Shown: positions 18,748 through 28,610 of the stretch, one piece after another | Layout: the number at the start of each line of letters is the position of its first letter | Numbering within the stretch: the stretch's first letter is position 1 | NCBI GenBank assembly: GCA_017449065.1 | Contig: JAFSKF010000052.1 | Location: forward strand, 1 to 64,000 | Direction: 5' to 3' | DNA from: Bacteroidales bacterium | GTDB lineage: Bacteria > Bacteroidota > Bacteroidia > Bacteroidales > UBA3663 | DNA: 64,000 bases | The notes under the pieces: model-generated | The model's database searches: none | What the model was told of the DNA's origin: nothing | Seen by the model: the letters and a program-made list of their open reading frames with translations, nothing else | Position numbers and translations under genes: made by a program

Positions 18748-20508
18748 TTATTCAGCCATTTCCCAATCGACCTTCTGATCGAGGAGCGAGTTCATCTGAA
18801 CATCGTTCTTCGGATAAGGCAGATAATGGCACTCATAATAGTTACTATAGCGCGAGCGGACACTTGAAGCCTTGGTGATGGTGGTTGCCGAAGTGACAAT
18901 GTTCAGCAGATAGCCGATACCGCCACCGGTACATTCGCCCGTACCGTAAGAATTGCGGGCAGCCGTACGCAGCACATCGAACCAGCGACGACCTTCGAAC
19001 GCCATTTCACGTCCTTCCTCGTCGAGCACGAACTGCTCCATTGCCTGACAGCTCAGGGTGTTGGATGCAAGCGTGAAGTCCTGATTGTTACGCAACTCAT
19101 CCCAATAAATATCCTGGAAGGCGTATGAACCGACGGTAACATCGGTGGTTTCGACAGCCGAAGCGCGGTTGCGAACCTTATATAATGCCTTGTAAGCCTC
19201 GAGAAGCATGGCCTGATCCTGATCGTTTGCCCAAGCCAACTGAACCAAGGCTTCTGCCTTCATCAGATAAATCTCGGCCAGACGATACACCAGAATGTTC
19301 TTCTCGAACTCGTCCGAAGATGCGTAGTAGTTTCCGTTCATATCCATACCGGCATACTTCCAGCAGAAGCCGCCGATACCCATGCAATTGATCAGATAGC
19401 GGACATCCTCATAACCGGCGCCACGACCCAGCAATTTCTCGGTGCTTGGGAAAACGTTATCGCTCATCAGATCCATATTCGGAATGTACGGACGGTTGGA
19501 TGCAACCAGCATTCCATAGAACGGAGTGGCGGTATAGGTATCAATCTGCAACTCGAAGATACTCTCGCTGCTATTGCCCTTTACATAAACGGCATCGAAC
19601 ATTTCCTGAATAGCATTCAGCGTGTTCACGTAGAAGTGATCTTCGTAGAGCATGCTGCTTACGTCCTCCAAATCGACACCGGCCTCGGTCGGTAACTGCT
19701 TGGTGATCGGAATCAGCGTAAATTGACCGCTTTCGATGATGGTATTACACTCATCGACGCACTTCTGATAAGCCGCCTGCGACTTTGCCAGATCGGTTTC
19801 CAAAGCACCCTGCCAACGATACATATCGGCCAAGAGAGCCTTGAGGAAGTACATCGTCACCTGACCCTTATTGGCTGCCACATTGGTGCTGCTATAAGAG
19901 AATGGAAGGGTTCCTTCCCGTTCAATGGTCTCCAACTGCGAGATCAGGTCGTCAAGAAGATCTTTCTGCTTGGTGACTGCGCAGTCGCGCTCCGTCTCGT
20001 CGCTGAAGTATGCCCAGGTAACGTAGGGAACATCCTTATAGACACGAATCAGATAGAAATACATCAAAGCGCGAACTGTGGTAGCAGCGGCCTTGTATTG
20101 CGCACACGAAGTAGCGCTGAACGAAGCATCGGCTGCCAAAGCCTCATCGGCTTTTTCGAGCAAGAGGTTACAGTTGTTGATAACCGTATAATATGGTTGC
20201 CATCCCACCCAAGTATTTGTACTGGCGATGTTGCACTCACGGATGTTGGTATAAGCATCGTTGTTGGTAAACGGAGCCAGATAATCGCCGCGCATCTCAC
20301 CGTGCATGAACATACGGTTCGTTACGTTGATCCACGAGCAGTAGATACCCGTCATAGCACTTTCCACATCCGATTCCGTCTTCCAATAGTCGGTAGCAGT
20401 AACGCTGCTTTCCGGCGAGAGGCCCAACCAGTCGTTGCAAGAGGTGGACATCAACATCGAACTGCCCAGAAGGGCAACAGAAGCTATTTTATATATTGTA
20501 GATTTCAT
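18748..20508 (-). CDS. SusD/RagB-family outer-membrane lipoprotein (pair 2)
   Basis: The 586-residue product has the lipobox MSTSC (Cys24), then NDWLGLSPESSVTATDYWKT and VINNCNLLLEKADEAL, typical SusD N-terminal features, and FVLDEEGREMAFEGRRWFDVLRTAARNS followed by YLPYPKNDVQMN at the C-terminus (the conserved LPIPxxExxxN motif in diverged form). It is encoded five bases after its SusC partner. Its sequence is clearly different from the SusD of pair 1, so the two pairs likely have different ligands or divide one ligand. Confidence 0.94.
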   Translation of the reverse strand: MKSTIYKIASVALLGSSMLMSTSCNDWLGLSPESSVTATDYWKTESDVESAMTGIYCSWINVTNRMFMHGEMRGDYLAPFTNNDAYTNIRECNIASTNTWVGWQPYYTVINNCNLLLEKADEALAADASFSATSCAQYKAAATTVRALMYFYLIRVYKDVPYVTWAYFSDETERDCAVTKQKDLLDDLISQLETIEREGTLPFSYSSTNVAANKGQVTMYFLKALLADMYRWQGALETDLAKSQAAYQKCVDECNTIIESGQFTLIPITKQLPTEAGVDLEDVSSMLYEDHFYVNTLNAIQEMFDAVYVKGNSSESIFELQIDTYTATPFYGMLVASNRPYIPNMDLMSDNVFPSTEKLLGRGAGYEDVRYLINCMGIGGFCWKYAGMDMNGNYYASSDEFEKNILVYRLAEIYLMKAEALVQLAWANDQDQAMLLEAYKALYKVRNRASAVETTDVTVGSYAFQDIYWDELRNNQDFTLASNTLSCQAMEQFVLDEEGREMAFEGRRWFDVLRTAARNSYGTGECTGGGIGYLLNIVTSATTITKASSVRSRYSNYYECHYLPYPKNDVQMNSLLDQKVDWEMAE

Positions 20509-20513
20509 AATGC

Positions 20514-23500
20514 TTAGAATTTGACGTTGATACCAAGAGTGTATTCATGAGGACGTGGAGTGTTGGAAGTATCGTAGCCCGGATTCTGCGGCTTCGAGAT
20601 AGATACCTCTGGATCCATACCTGTATATTTTGTCCAGCAATAGATATTCTGCATCTGAACATAAATCTTGGCATCGCTCAAGAAGGTGCCTTTCAGCAGG
20701 TTCTTCGGGAACGAGTAGCTCAAAGTCGCTGTCTTGAAACGCAGGAAGGAACCATCCTCAACATAGCGGCTGGAAGCCAATGAGTTGTATGTGGCATTGG
20801 ATCCGAAGTAGGCACGAGGCAGCAATCCGCTTGGAACTTCTCCGTTAGCAATCTGCTCATTCGTATATTCATGACGCCAGCGACGCAACACAGAGGTCGA
20901 TTGGTTGTTGAACGAATGCATCGACTCCATCGAAGCACGGGCAATATTCACGACATCGTTGCCGTAGCGGAAGTTGAAGAAGGTATTCAATGTCCATTGC
21001 TTGTACTTCACATTGATGCCGAAACCACCGGTGAACAAAGGCATACCGTTGCCCAGATAAACAACGTCCTGCTCATTGATGTTACCGTCGTGGTTCACAT
21101 CCTTATACTTGGCGTCACCAGCTTTGAAGGTATAGCTGTCGTCGTTGGTATAGTTGAAACGCATGTGCACATACTGCAACTGACCGTCCTTGTAAGTCAT
21201 GATCTTGTTGCCGTTAGCATCGCGGGCAATCGTCTGCTCGTCGTTCAGATAAACGCCTTCGTAGATGTAACCGTAGAATGAACCCAACGGCTGACCCTTC
21301 ACCAAGAGCGTAGGATAATAGCCGGAGATGGTGTTCGAGGTCCACGAACCTGAGGTCTCCAGGTCATCCTTCAGTTTGTTCTCGTTGCGGGCGAAGTTGG
21401 CCGACACCTTGATGTTCCAGTCTTTGGTGCGATAAGGAATGAAATCGAAGTCAAGTTCCCAACCTCGGTTCTCCATACCGGCATAGTTCAGATAAGCAGC
21501 GCTGGCAAAACCTGTGGAGGTAGGAATGGCACGCGACTTAACCACCAGATCTGCAGAACTCTTGTAGTACCATTCAAAAGTTGCCCTGATGCGGTTATCA
21601 ATAAAGCCCATATCCACACCGGCATTAAACGACTTCGTTTTCTCCCACTTCAACTGGCTCAACTCCAAACCTGTCTGATAGGTACCTTGCTGATTCAGAT
21701 AGGTGAATCCGTAGGTGCTGTAAGTGGCTTGCGAAGCATAGTTACCCAAAGAACGCGAAGAACCTGATTCACCGTAGCTGAAACGCAAAGAGAATTCGGA
21801 GAGCTTCACCTTCTCGGCCATATCCTGAATGAACGGTTCACCTGAAATACGCCAACGACCGGAAACAGAGGGGAACAATGCCCAACGGTTACCATCACCA
21901 AACTTCGAAGAACCTTCGTAGCTCAACGCTGCACCGAAGATGTAACGATCGTACAAAGAGTACTGCACCTGTCCGAAGGTATTCACCGAACGGACTTCGC
22001 TTGAAGAAGAACCGAAAGTTGAAGAATTGGCAACCGTACCACCGTTCGAAGGATCGGTCAACTCGACTGAAGCCGTGTTGCTCGTTCCTACAGCAAAGTT
22101 CTTGGTACGCGAATCAGAAGTATTCAAGCCCAAAACCACCTGAAGGCTCTGGTTCTCACCCAAATCAGGGGTAAAGAACAACTTGTTATATGTCTGGAAA
22201 GAGAACGATTCGTTATCCTTATCGAGAGCGACATTTACGCTCGATTCGGTCCAAGGACGACCGGTTGCCGACTGAGGCACGAAAGCGTTCTGTTTCTCAT
22301 TGTTGATGTCGAGACCGACTTCCAACTGGTAGCGCAACCACGACAATGGACGATACTGCAAAGAAAGGTTCGGAATTACACGGTTACCGCGAGTCTTATA
22401 GAAACCTTCTTTAGCCATTGCTACCGGGTTATATGGATTAGTAACTGCTCCGCTCCAATAACCGCCGGAAAGATCAGCAGCTGGTGTGAAATAGTTATCG
22501 GTCAGATTTCCGACTTCGTCATATTCATATACGCCCATGTTCGGTGCACGATTAAATGCCTGAGAAAGGACATTATAATTCTTATTAAGTGCAGTCACAT
22601 AGTTACGATCGGTATTGCTGTTCGTATAGGACATAGAAGCCGAGAACTTCAACTTCTCAGAAATATTGTAATCGACGTTCACACGGCTGGAGAGTCGGCG
22701 ATAGCCCTCACCTATCGTCGTACCCTTGCTGTCGTAGTAGTTGAACGAAGCACGATACATTGCCTTCTGCGAACCGCCGGAGATGGAAATAGAGTGATCC
22801 TGCACGAAACCGGTTTGCGTCAGTTCCTTGTACCAGTTGGTATTCTGACCGTAGTTATAGTAATTGTAAAGATTGTTACCGTCGTTGGCCAACTGAGGAT
22901 AGGTCTGCGGGTTGAATACTCGACCTGCATTGAAAAGTTCCTCCATAATCAGGTTGGTATATTCCTCACCGTTTAGCATCGGAATACCATCGCCTGGCTT
23001 GGTGATGGAACCCTTGAACGAATAGGCAACCGTCGGTTTGCTCACGGCACCACGCTTGGTGGTGATGAGGAGCACGCCGTTGGCACCCTTCGAACCGTAG
23101 ATAGCCGTAGCGGCAGCATCCTTCAAGACGGTAATTTCCTTGATGTCGTCAGGAGCGATATTCAGCATGGTAGCGTAATCGTCCTCATCGGCAGTCGAGA
23201 AATCGAAGTCATCGTCGATTGTGGTTTCGTATGGGAAACCATCGACAACTACCAAAGGCTCCGAAGAACCGTTAATAGAAGTAGTACCACGCACGCGAAT
23301 AGACATACCCGAACCAGGGGCACCGGAAGTGGCCACCATATCGACACCGGCCACACGTCCCTGAAGAGCATCGGTAGCATCGGCCACCGCCAAGTCTTCA
23401 AGTTCCGTCATATCAATCTTCTTGGCAGAGGTAGTGAGATCGCGCTCGGCAATCGACATCATGCCGGAATTCTGACGGCGAACCGCAGTAACTTCTACGT

Positions 23501-23834
23501 CCTGCAGCTGCACATTCTCCTCCACAAGCGTAACGTTATACACCGTCTGCGATGCGGTAATCGGAATTGTCTGCTTCTTATAACCCGTGAACGAAATGAT
23601 CAGGACATCGCCCGGTCGCACCATTTCGGCCATTGAGAAGTTACCGTTGAAGTCGGTTTGCGAACCGGTCAGGGTTCGTCCATCCTTATTCTGCCATACA
23701 ACGTTGGCACCAGCCATTGGTTCGTCGAAGGTGCCGTCCATAATGGTACCTCGAATCATTGTCTTCTGTGCCATTGCCGACAGAGACAAAGTGCTCAAAA
23801 GTATGAACAGTAAGATTCTGGTGAATGTTTTCAT
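20514..23834 (-). CDS. SusC/RagA-family TonB-dependent transporter (pair 2)
   Basis: The 1106-residue product has a signal peptide (residues 1-22), a carboxypeptidase-regulatory-like domain (MIRGTIMDGTFDEPMAGANV), a TonB-box-like stretch (LQDVEVTAVRRQ), and a plug domain with GSGMSIRVRGTTSINGSSEP and VLKDAAATAIYGSKGANGVL, the SusC hallmark. The barrel ends in EYTLGINVKF with the usual terminal Phe. It imports substrate with the SusD encoded directly after it. A FAS1 gene precedes it by 20 bp, the same arrangement as in pair 1. Confidence 0.95.
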   Translation of the reverse strand: MKTFTRILLFILLSTLSLSAMAQKTMIRGTIMDGTFDEPMAGANVVWQNKDGRTLTGSQTDFNGNFSMAEMVRPGDVLIISFTGYKKQTIPITASQTVYNVTLVEENVQLQDVEVTAVRRQNSGMMSIAERDLTTSAKKIDMTELEDLAVADATDALQGRVAGVDMVATSGAPGSGMSIRVRGTTSINGSSEPLVVVDGFPYETTIDDDFDFSTADEDDYATMLNIAPDDIKEITVLKDAAATAIYGSKGANGVLLITTKRGAVSKPTVAYSFKGSITKPGDGIPMLNGEEYTNLIMEELFNAGRVFNPQTYPQLANDGNNLYNYYNYGQNTNWYKELTQTGFVQDHSISISGGSQKAMYRASFNYYDSKGTTIGEGYRRLSSRVNVDYNISEKLKFSASMSYTNSNTDRNYVTALNKNYNVLSQAFNRAPNMGVYEYDEVGNLTDNYFTPAADLSGGYWSGAVTNPYNPVAMAKEGFYKTRGNRVIPNLSLQYRPLSWLRYQLEVGLDINNEKQNAFVPQSATGRPWTESSVNVALDKDNESFSFQTYNKLFFTPDLGENQSLQVVLGLNTSDSRTKNFAVGTSNTASVELTDPSNGGTVANSSTFGSSSSEVRSVNTFGQVQYSLYDRYIFGAALSYEGSSKFGDGNRWALFPSVSGRWRISGEPFIQDMAEKVKLSEFSLRFSYGESGSSRSLGNYASQATYSTYGFTYLNQQGTYQTGLELSQLKWEKTKSFNAGVDMGFIDNRIRATFEWYYKSSADLVVKSRAIPTSTGFASAAYLNYAGMENRGWELDFDFIPYRTKDWNIKVSANFARNENKLKDDLETSGSWTSNTISGYYPTLLVKGQPLGSFYGYIYEGVYLNDEQTIARDANGNKIMTYKDGQLQYVHMRFNYTNDDSYTFKAGDAKYKDVNHDGNINEQDVVYLGNGMPLFTGGFGINVKYKQWTLNTFFNFRYGNDVVNIARASMESMHSFNNQSTSVLRRWRHEYTNEQIANGEVPSGLLPRAYFGSNATYNSLASSRYVEDGSFLRFKTATLSYSFPKNLLKGTFLSDAKIYVQMQNIYCWTKYTGMDPEVSISKPQNPGYDTSNTPRPHEYTLGINVKF

Positions 23835-23854
23835 TGTTTTTCCTGTTTTAATCG

Positions 23855-26698
23855 TTACTGTTGTGACTCTTTACTAACAAACTTATAGAAGATGTATCCG
23901 TTCAAACTGTGAATGATACCTCTTCGACAGATGATGTTACTTTGACCCAAGCCTCGAACCACCTGATTGTCGAACGGATGTTCTTCTGTTGCTTCATCAG
24001 CAGCATTAATGGCGCGGTATGCCGTATATTGGCCAGTCTCATAATCTCGTCCAAGGAAGCGAAGATTGTGGTTGTCACCAGTCTTCGAAACGCGGATATA
24101 CAAACGCTGTGTTCCCGACATGAAATCTTCATAGTCGTCGGAAACCGGCTGGTAAGATGTACCGATCTGATATTCGTTCACCAGATTGACGGATGGGCAA
24201 TCCCAGGTGTTTGTGCTGTAGAAATAGGCAGCACCGTCATCCGGATAGGTATCGGTAACGGTCAGATATGCCTTCAGGAAAGCACAAATCGTATCACGAT
24301 AATTCAGGTTTCGGTTGGAACGGTTTAAGGTAGCCATCTCGTTACAGGTCTTCAGATAGCCCTTATCGATGGCAACCTGCAAAGCTTCGTCGGTCGGAAC
24401 CAGAATGGTGTAGCGGTTGGTGCCGAACTCAGGCAAAGTGGTGGCAGGAGAAACATTACGCCAACGGGCCAAGGCATTCGTATAGGTACCCCGGTTGTAG
24501 GCAAAGTCCCAATATTCTTTAAATAATGTGTGACGCATATTGGCAGGAAGTGAAGGATTCTGGGCATAGCGGGCAGAATCGCAACGCAGATACCATTCCA
24601 GATAAGACTGGATGCCATAGTAGTCGTCGTCCAGATAAGACTTGCCGTTGATGCCGTTGTAGGTTCCGGCAATGGCTCCATAGGAAAGTGGAACACTTCC
24701 CTCTTCCACACGATACACCTTTCCGTTCACGTAGCCGGCATATTCGTCTTCAACGACGGTTGTATAATAATCCGGAGTTGGCGCAGAAGCCTGCATACCG
24801 GCTGGAACAGCGCTATTGTCTGCGGTATTCCACAAAGGAGCTTCCGTCGGATCGTTCAGAATCGACCAGATGGACTGCACCATAATCTTGTCGGTTCCGT
24901 CAATCTTCTTATAACGAAGTACGTCGCCAAAATAGTTGGTGGTGAAGCCCCAACCTCCGTATGCGCCGTTCATGACATCGGTGCTCAGATCAAGGGCATC
25001 GGTGGCATCTCGCTCGATGAAGCTTCGCTGTGCCATCTCGTTGATGGCCGTGTTGGCAGTAGTCGAACTGGTGCTGACGGTTGCATCATAGCGGTCGCTG
25101 TAGGCAGAGTTGGCAGAGTTGTAGTTGACGCCTGACCAATCCTCGAGGTTCTTATCGCTATTCAGAATCAAAGTAAAGTTCACCTGAGGATAACCAGACA
25201 AACGGGAATAGAGCATGTGGTTATACATGGAATTAGCGTAGGTCTCGGAATAGGTCAGGTTGGCAACACCGTATTTCGGATCGAGCACGAAACGACTGCC
25301 TACGCCTTCGAAAGCTCCGGTTTGCGGCACATAATCAATAATGTGGTACATACCATTGGAAGCAAAGCCGGAAGACAGGACATTGTTATAATTGAATTTC
25401 GTAGAGTCGTTACTGTCAATAAACTCATTATAACCGAGAGAATTGTGAGCCGTAGCAAAATGAGACGGCCAGATGATGCCGTTTGCCTGCAAATCGCCCC
25501 ACAAGGTCGGAAGCACGTTTTCTGCCACCTGATTGAAAGCACGGTCGAAAGAAGCCTGGCTGGCATCCCATCCGGAATGATCGACATACGAGAGCACGCG
25601 GTTCTCGATATAGTCTTTCAGTTTGCTTTCTGTCGGGACGAAGAAAGTGACACCAGAGTTATAGGTATCGTCACCATCCACACTTCCGGTATAAGCTTCG
25701 AGATTCAAGGCGAACGGATTGGTCGATGTCTTATACATACGCATCTGCAGATTATCGAGATTCTGCTCCGGATACATCTTCTCGAAGTAGTGAGTAGCAG
25801 CGGTCGATTCCTCATAAGACAGGAACTGGTATTCACCCGAACCCATGCGGTGGTTCAAAATCTTCTTCAAAGTGGACCAAGAACCGTTCTGTGCGGAAGC
25901 CGGAATCGACGAAGCCTCAGGATAATCTGAAATCATATCATCGAGATTCTTGAGCGGAAGAACCACCTTATTGATGAGGTGTACGACACCGTTCTCGCAA
26001 TACAAATCGGCAGAGCCGTTGCTTGATGCCAGAATCTGGGCATCGACCACGTTACCGTAAGCGGAGAATGTGCGACCCGGGAAAACTTTGCTGTAATCGG
26101 ATTCGCTCAAGTTAGACCGACGGTAAGAATCGGCAATCGTAGGAAGATAACGGTAATTGTGCCAGGTCTCTGTCCATGCGCCCGGATAATCGTAGGCATA
26201 AATGGAATCTCCGTTGTAACTTTCGCGAGAAAGGACCTGATAAGAAGGAGTCTGGTGCTTCAAAGCACTTCCTTCCGGGTGTTCACTCGTGGTAGGATGG
26301 TAATTTCCCAGTGAATCGCAAACATACTGATTGTAGAGCATCAGATACGAAACGATGTTTGCCGCTTCTTCTTCGGGGATGTCGTCAACCGACCTCCATC
26401 CATACTCATTCTCGTTGAAGAACTCCTCGAACGCCTCGTCGGTAGGAACAAAGAAGGTGTAACTTCCTGAACCTTGCAACTGCTTCGAATAAAGGGTCTT
26501 CTCAACAAGCTTCATGTACTGCTCGCAGTCGTCGCGAGAGGAGAGCACTTCTGAAGCCGGTTTTTCCAGCCAACTTGGGCGCTCGTAGTACGAATCGAAA
26601 TCATCGGAACAACTGCTCGCCCCTATGAGAAGCAAAGCCGCTGCCGGTACTGACTTCAGGAACATACTGCGAAGATTCGCCTTTCCTTCAAGTTTCAT
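23855..26698 (-). CDS. large FAS1-domain lipoprotein, first gene of the SusCD/FAS1 operon
   Basis: The 947-residue product has a lipoprotein signal with GASSC (Cys30). At least three FAS1-type units are visible: residues about 50-250 (GSGSYTFFVPTDEAFEEFF ... CENGVVHLINKVVLP), a weaker middle one (SGVTFFVPTESKLKDYI ... SNGMYHIIDYVP), and a C-terminal one (NRYTILVPTDEALQVAI ... RRGIIHSLNGYIFYKF). It should be surface-exposed. As first gene behind the promoter at 26838-26869 it is expected to be expressed together with both SusCD pairs; it may hold them to the surface or to a host or plant glycoprotein ligand (inference). Confidence 0.87.
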   Translation of the reverse strand: MKLEGKANLRSMFLKSVPAAALLLIGASSCSDDFDSYYERPSWLEKPASEVLSSRDDCEQYMKLVEKTLYSKQLQGSGSYTFFVPTDEAFEEFFNENEYGWRSVDDIPEEEAANIVSYLMLYNQYVCDSLGNYHPTTSEHPEGSALKHQTPSYQVLSRESYNGDSIYAYDYPGAWTETWHNYRYLPTIADSYRRSNLSESDYSKVFPGRTFSAYGNVVDAQILASSNGSADLYCENGVVHLINKVVLPLKNLDDMISDYPEASSIPASAQNGSWSTLKKILNHRMGSGEYQFLSYEESTAATHYFEKMYPEQNLDNLQMRMYKTSTNPFALNLEAYTGSVDGDDTYNSGVTFFVPTESKLKDYIENRVLSYVDHSGWDASQASFDRAFNQVAENVLPTLWGDLQANGIIWPSHFATAHNSLGYNEFIDSNDSTKFNYNNVLSSGFASNGMYHIIDYVPQTGAFEGVGSRFVLDPKYGVANLTYSETYANSMYNHMLYSRLSGYPQVNFTLILNSDKNLEDWSGVNYNSANSAYSDRYDATVSTSSTTANTAINEMAQRSFIERDATDALDLSTDVMNGAYGGWGFTTNYFGDVLRYKKIDGTDKIMVQSIWSILNDPTEAPLWNTADNSAVPAGMQASAPTPDYYTTVVEDEYAGYVNGKVYRVEEGSVPLSYGAIAGTYNGINGKSYLDDDYYGIQSYLEWYLRCDSARYAQNPSLPANMRHTLFKEYWDFAYNRGTYTNALARWRNVSPATTLPEFGTNRYTILVPTDEALQVAIDKGYLKTCNEMATLNRSNRNLNYRDTICAFLKAYLTVTDTYPDDGAAYFYSTNTWDCPSVNLVNEYQIGTSYQPVSDDYEDFMSGTQRLYIRVSKTGDNHNLRFLGRDYETGQYTAYRAINAADEATEEHPFDNQVVRGLGQSNIICRRGIIHSLNGYIFYKFVSKESQQ

Positions 26699-26837
26699 GT
26701 GTTCTAATTTGGTTTTATTGTGTTAGTAATTGTTGTGCTTTGTGTCTTAAACGCTCTGTTCATGGAATACGTCCAAAAAAACGAATGGGTTCTTTCATTT
26801 CTTTAAAGAATGTTTTCAAAAGTATAACTTTCGCCTG

Positions 26838-26869
26838 CAAAATTAATATAAATTAATAAGCTGTCCAAA
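26838..26869 (-). promoter_or_regulatory. promoter of the seven-gene SusCD/FAS1 operon
   Basis: The minus strand reads TAATTTTG at 26845-26838 (-7 box) and TTTG at 26869-26866 (-33 box), spacer 20 bp. A second -7-like TACTTTTG at 26824-26817 lacks a well-placed -33 box. The leader would be about 130 nt. The 303-bp gap between this operon and the thioesterase gene holds both divergent promoters and the direct repeat at 26905-26931. Confidence 0.6.
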
Positions 26870-26904
26870 TTTTTGCTTCTCTTTTTATGAAAAAAACTGA
26901 AAAA

Positions 26905-26931
26905 TCCATATAAATTGCTTAAAATATCCAT
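26905..26931 (-). promoter_or_regulatory. putative activator site, TCCAT-N17-TCCAT direct repeat (copy C)
   Basis: TCCAT half-sites start at 26905 and 26927, the same 22-bp spacing as copies A and B. The block lies 60 bp upstream of the operon -7 box, one helical turn further than in A and B. Sequence between the half-sites is less conserved. Confidence 0.45.
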
Positions 26932-26947
26932 GATTTAACAATGGCTC

Positions 26948-26979
26948 TTTGGCTCTTTCTGCAAAATGTATTATCTTTG
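26948..26979 (+). promoter_or_regulatory. promoter of the thioesterase gene
   Basis: TTTG at 26948-26951 and TATCTTTG at 26972-26979 are separated by 20 bp; the start codon is 23 bp downstream. Confidence 0.75.
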
Positions 26980-27001
26980 CATCCGCTAAAACGACGAAAG
27001 C

Positions 27002-27415
27002 ATGAAACCATTTATTTTCAAGTGCGAAATGAAAACCCGCGATTACGAATGTGATGTGCAGGGTGTAGTGAATAACGCCAACTACCAGCATTATCTGGAA
27101 GTGACGCGACATGAGTTTATCCAGAGTATCGGAGAAAGTTTTGAAGGCTGGCATCGCCGGGGCATTGACGTGATGGTATCGAAGGTGGTGATTAACTACA
27201 AGGCTTCCCTGCACGGAGGCGAGGAGTTTATTTCCTGCCTGAACCTGAAGCGCCAGGGTGTGCGATATATCTTCAATCAGGAGATCTATCGCAAAAGCGA
27301 CGAGAAACTCTGTATTTCCGCTGAAGTGCATTGTGTCTGCGTAGTGGATGGGGTGTTGAGCCGGGGCGAGGAAATTGCCGACAGTTTCAAACAGTTTTTC
27401 ACCAACGAGGAATAA
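27002..27415 (+). CDS. acyl-CoA thioesterase, YbgC/FadM-like hot-dog fold
   Basis: The 137-residue product matches the size of single hot-dog thioesterases. It has TRDYECDVQGVVNNANYQHY, where the Asp before QGVVNN corresponds to the catalytic Asp of the 4-hydroxybenzoyl-CoA thioesterase family, followed by the conserved YLEVTRHEF helix. It should hydrolyse acyl-CoA or acyl-ACP in the cytoplasm. The dprA gene follows 36 bp downstream on the same strand, so they probably share a transcript. Confidence 0.88.
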   Translation: MKPFIFKCEMKTRDYECDVQGVVNNANYQHYLEVTRHEFIQSIGESFEGWHRRGIDVMVSKVVINYKASLHGGEEFISCLNLKRQGVRYIFNQEIYRKSDEKLCISAEVHCVCVVDGVLSRGEEIADSFKQFFTNEE

Positions 27416-27451
27416 TATCGGATTGCCGTAACTTGCTTTGTCAGAATCTCC

Positions 27452-28573
27452 ATGGAGGAAGCATTGAAATATACCATCGCCCTGATGAATATCCGGGGTG
27501 TCGGGTCGGCTGTCGCACGCCATCTGATTGAGGCTTTCGGATCGGCCAAAGCCGTGTATGAAACCGACAGCAAACTTTTACGGGATTTGCCCCGCGTCGG
27601 GCAGACGCTGATCGAACAACGCTCGAATCCTGCCAACATCGAAAAAGCGGAAAGGGAAATAGAGTTCATTCGCGAACATCACATCAAACCGCTGATCTAC
27701 GGACAAAAGGACTATCCTTCGCGACTGCTCGACTGCCCGGATGCTCCTACCCTGTTGTTCTACTTAGGCAGTGCGAATCTGGAAAGCAAGCATATTCTCA
27801 GCATCGTCGGCACCCGCAACTGCACACAATACGGCCGGGATATGGTGAACCGTCTGGTGGGCGAACTGAAGGAAGCGGTTCCCGATCTGATTGTCGTCAG
27901 CGGCCTCGCTTTGGGCATCGACGTAACCTCGCATAAGGCAGCCCTCGAGCATCAGGTTCCGACGATCGGTGTCATCGCTCACGGCCTGGATCGCATTTAT
28001 CCGGCCAGCCATCGGAACGTCGCATCGCAGATGATTCAGGCAGGAGGCGGCCTCATCACGGAATATTGCAGCGGAACGACGCCCGAACGCGGCAATTTCC
28101 TGGCCCGAAACCGCATCATTGCCGGTTTGGCTGATTGCATTCTGGTGGCAGAAAGCCGGGAAGTGGGAGGAAGTCTGGTAACAGCCTCCATCGCTCTTGA
28201 CTATGGCCGGGATGTCTTTGCCTTTCCGGGGCGCATCTCCGACGACCGCTCCAAAGGCTGCAACCGTCTTATCCGACTGAATCGCGCCGGCCTTATCACC
28301 AATGCTGCCGATTTGCTGGAATCGATGAACTGGGAATCGGAAAGCAAGAACCCGCGTGCCTTCCAGCAGAGCATTCACTTCGAAGAGGAGAACCTTTCGC
28401 CTTTGGGCCGGCAGATTATGGATCTCCTGCAAGATCAAGGCGATCTGCGTCTCACCCAAATTTGCGATTTTCTTCCGCAAGCCGACCGCTCCGCCATCAT
28501 CGAAGAACTGTTGGACCTGGAAATGAACGGAAAAATCCGAAACTGTCCTGGTGGCGTATATCAGCGCAGATAA
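27452..28573 (+). CDS. dprA: DNA-processing protein DprA
   Basis: The 373-residue product has the three DprA parts: an N-terminal helical/HhH domain (IRGVGSAVARHLIEAFGSA), the Rossmann-like core with SIVGTRNCTQYG (residues 118-129), VVSGLALGIDVTSHKAAL, GLDRIYPASH, ITEY and GGSLVTASIALDYGRDVFAFPG, and a C-terminal winged helix (LRLTQICDFLPQADRSAIIEEL). DprA loads RecA onto incoming single-stranded DNA in transformation. Length is normal and no key motif is missing. Confidence 0.96.
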   Translation: MEEALKYTIALMNIRGVGSAVARHLIEAFGSAKAVYETDSKLLRDLPRVGQTLIEQRSNPANIEKAEREIEFIREHHIKPLIYGQKDYPSRLLDCPDAPTLLFYLGSANLESKHILSIVGTRNCTQYGRDMVNRLVGELKEAVPDLIVVSGLALGIDVTSHKAALEHQVPTIGVIAHGLDRIYPASHRNVASQMIQAGGGLITEYCSGTTPERGNFLARNRIIAGLADCILVAESREVGGSLVTASIALDYGRDVFAFPGRISDDRSKGCNRLIRLNRAGLITNAADLLESMNWESESKNPRAFQQSIHFEEENLSPLGRQIMDLLQDQGDLRLTQICDFLPQADRSAIIEELLDLEMNGKIRNCPGGVYQRR

Positions 28574-28610
28574 GTAAAAAGTGGTCAAGGCCAAAGTGGT
28601 CAAACTCAAA

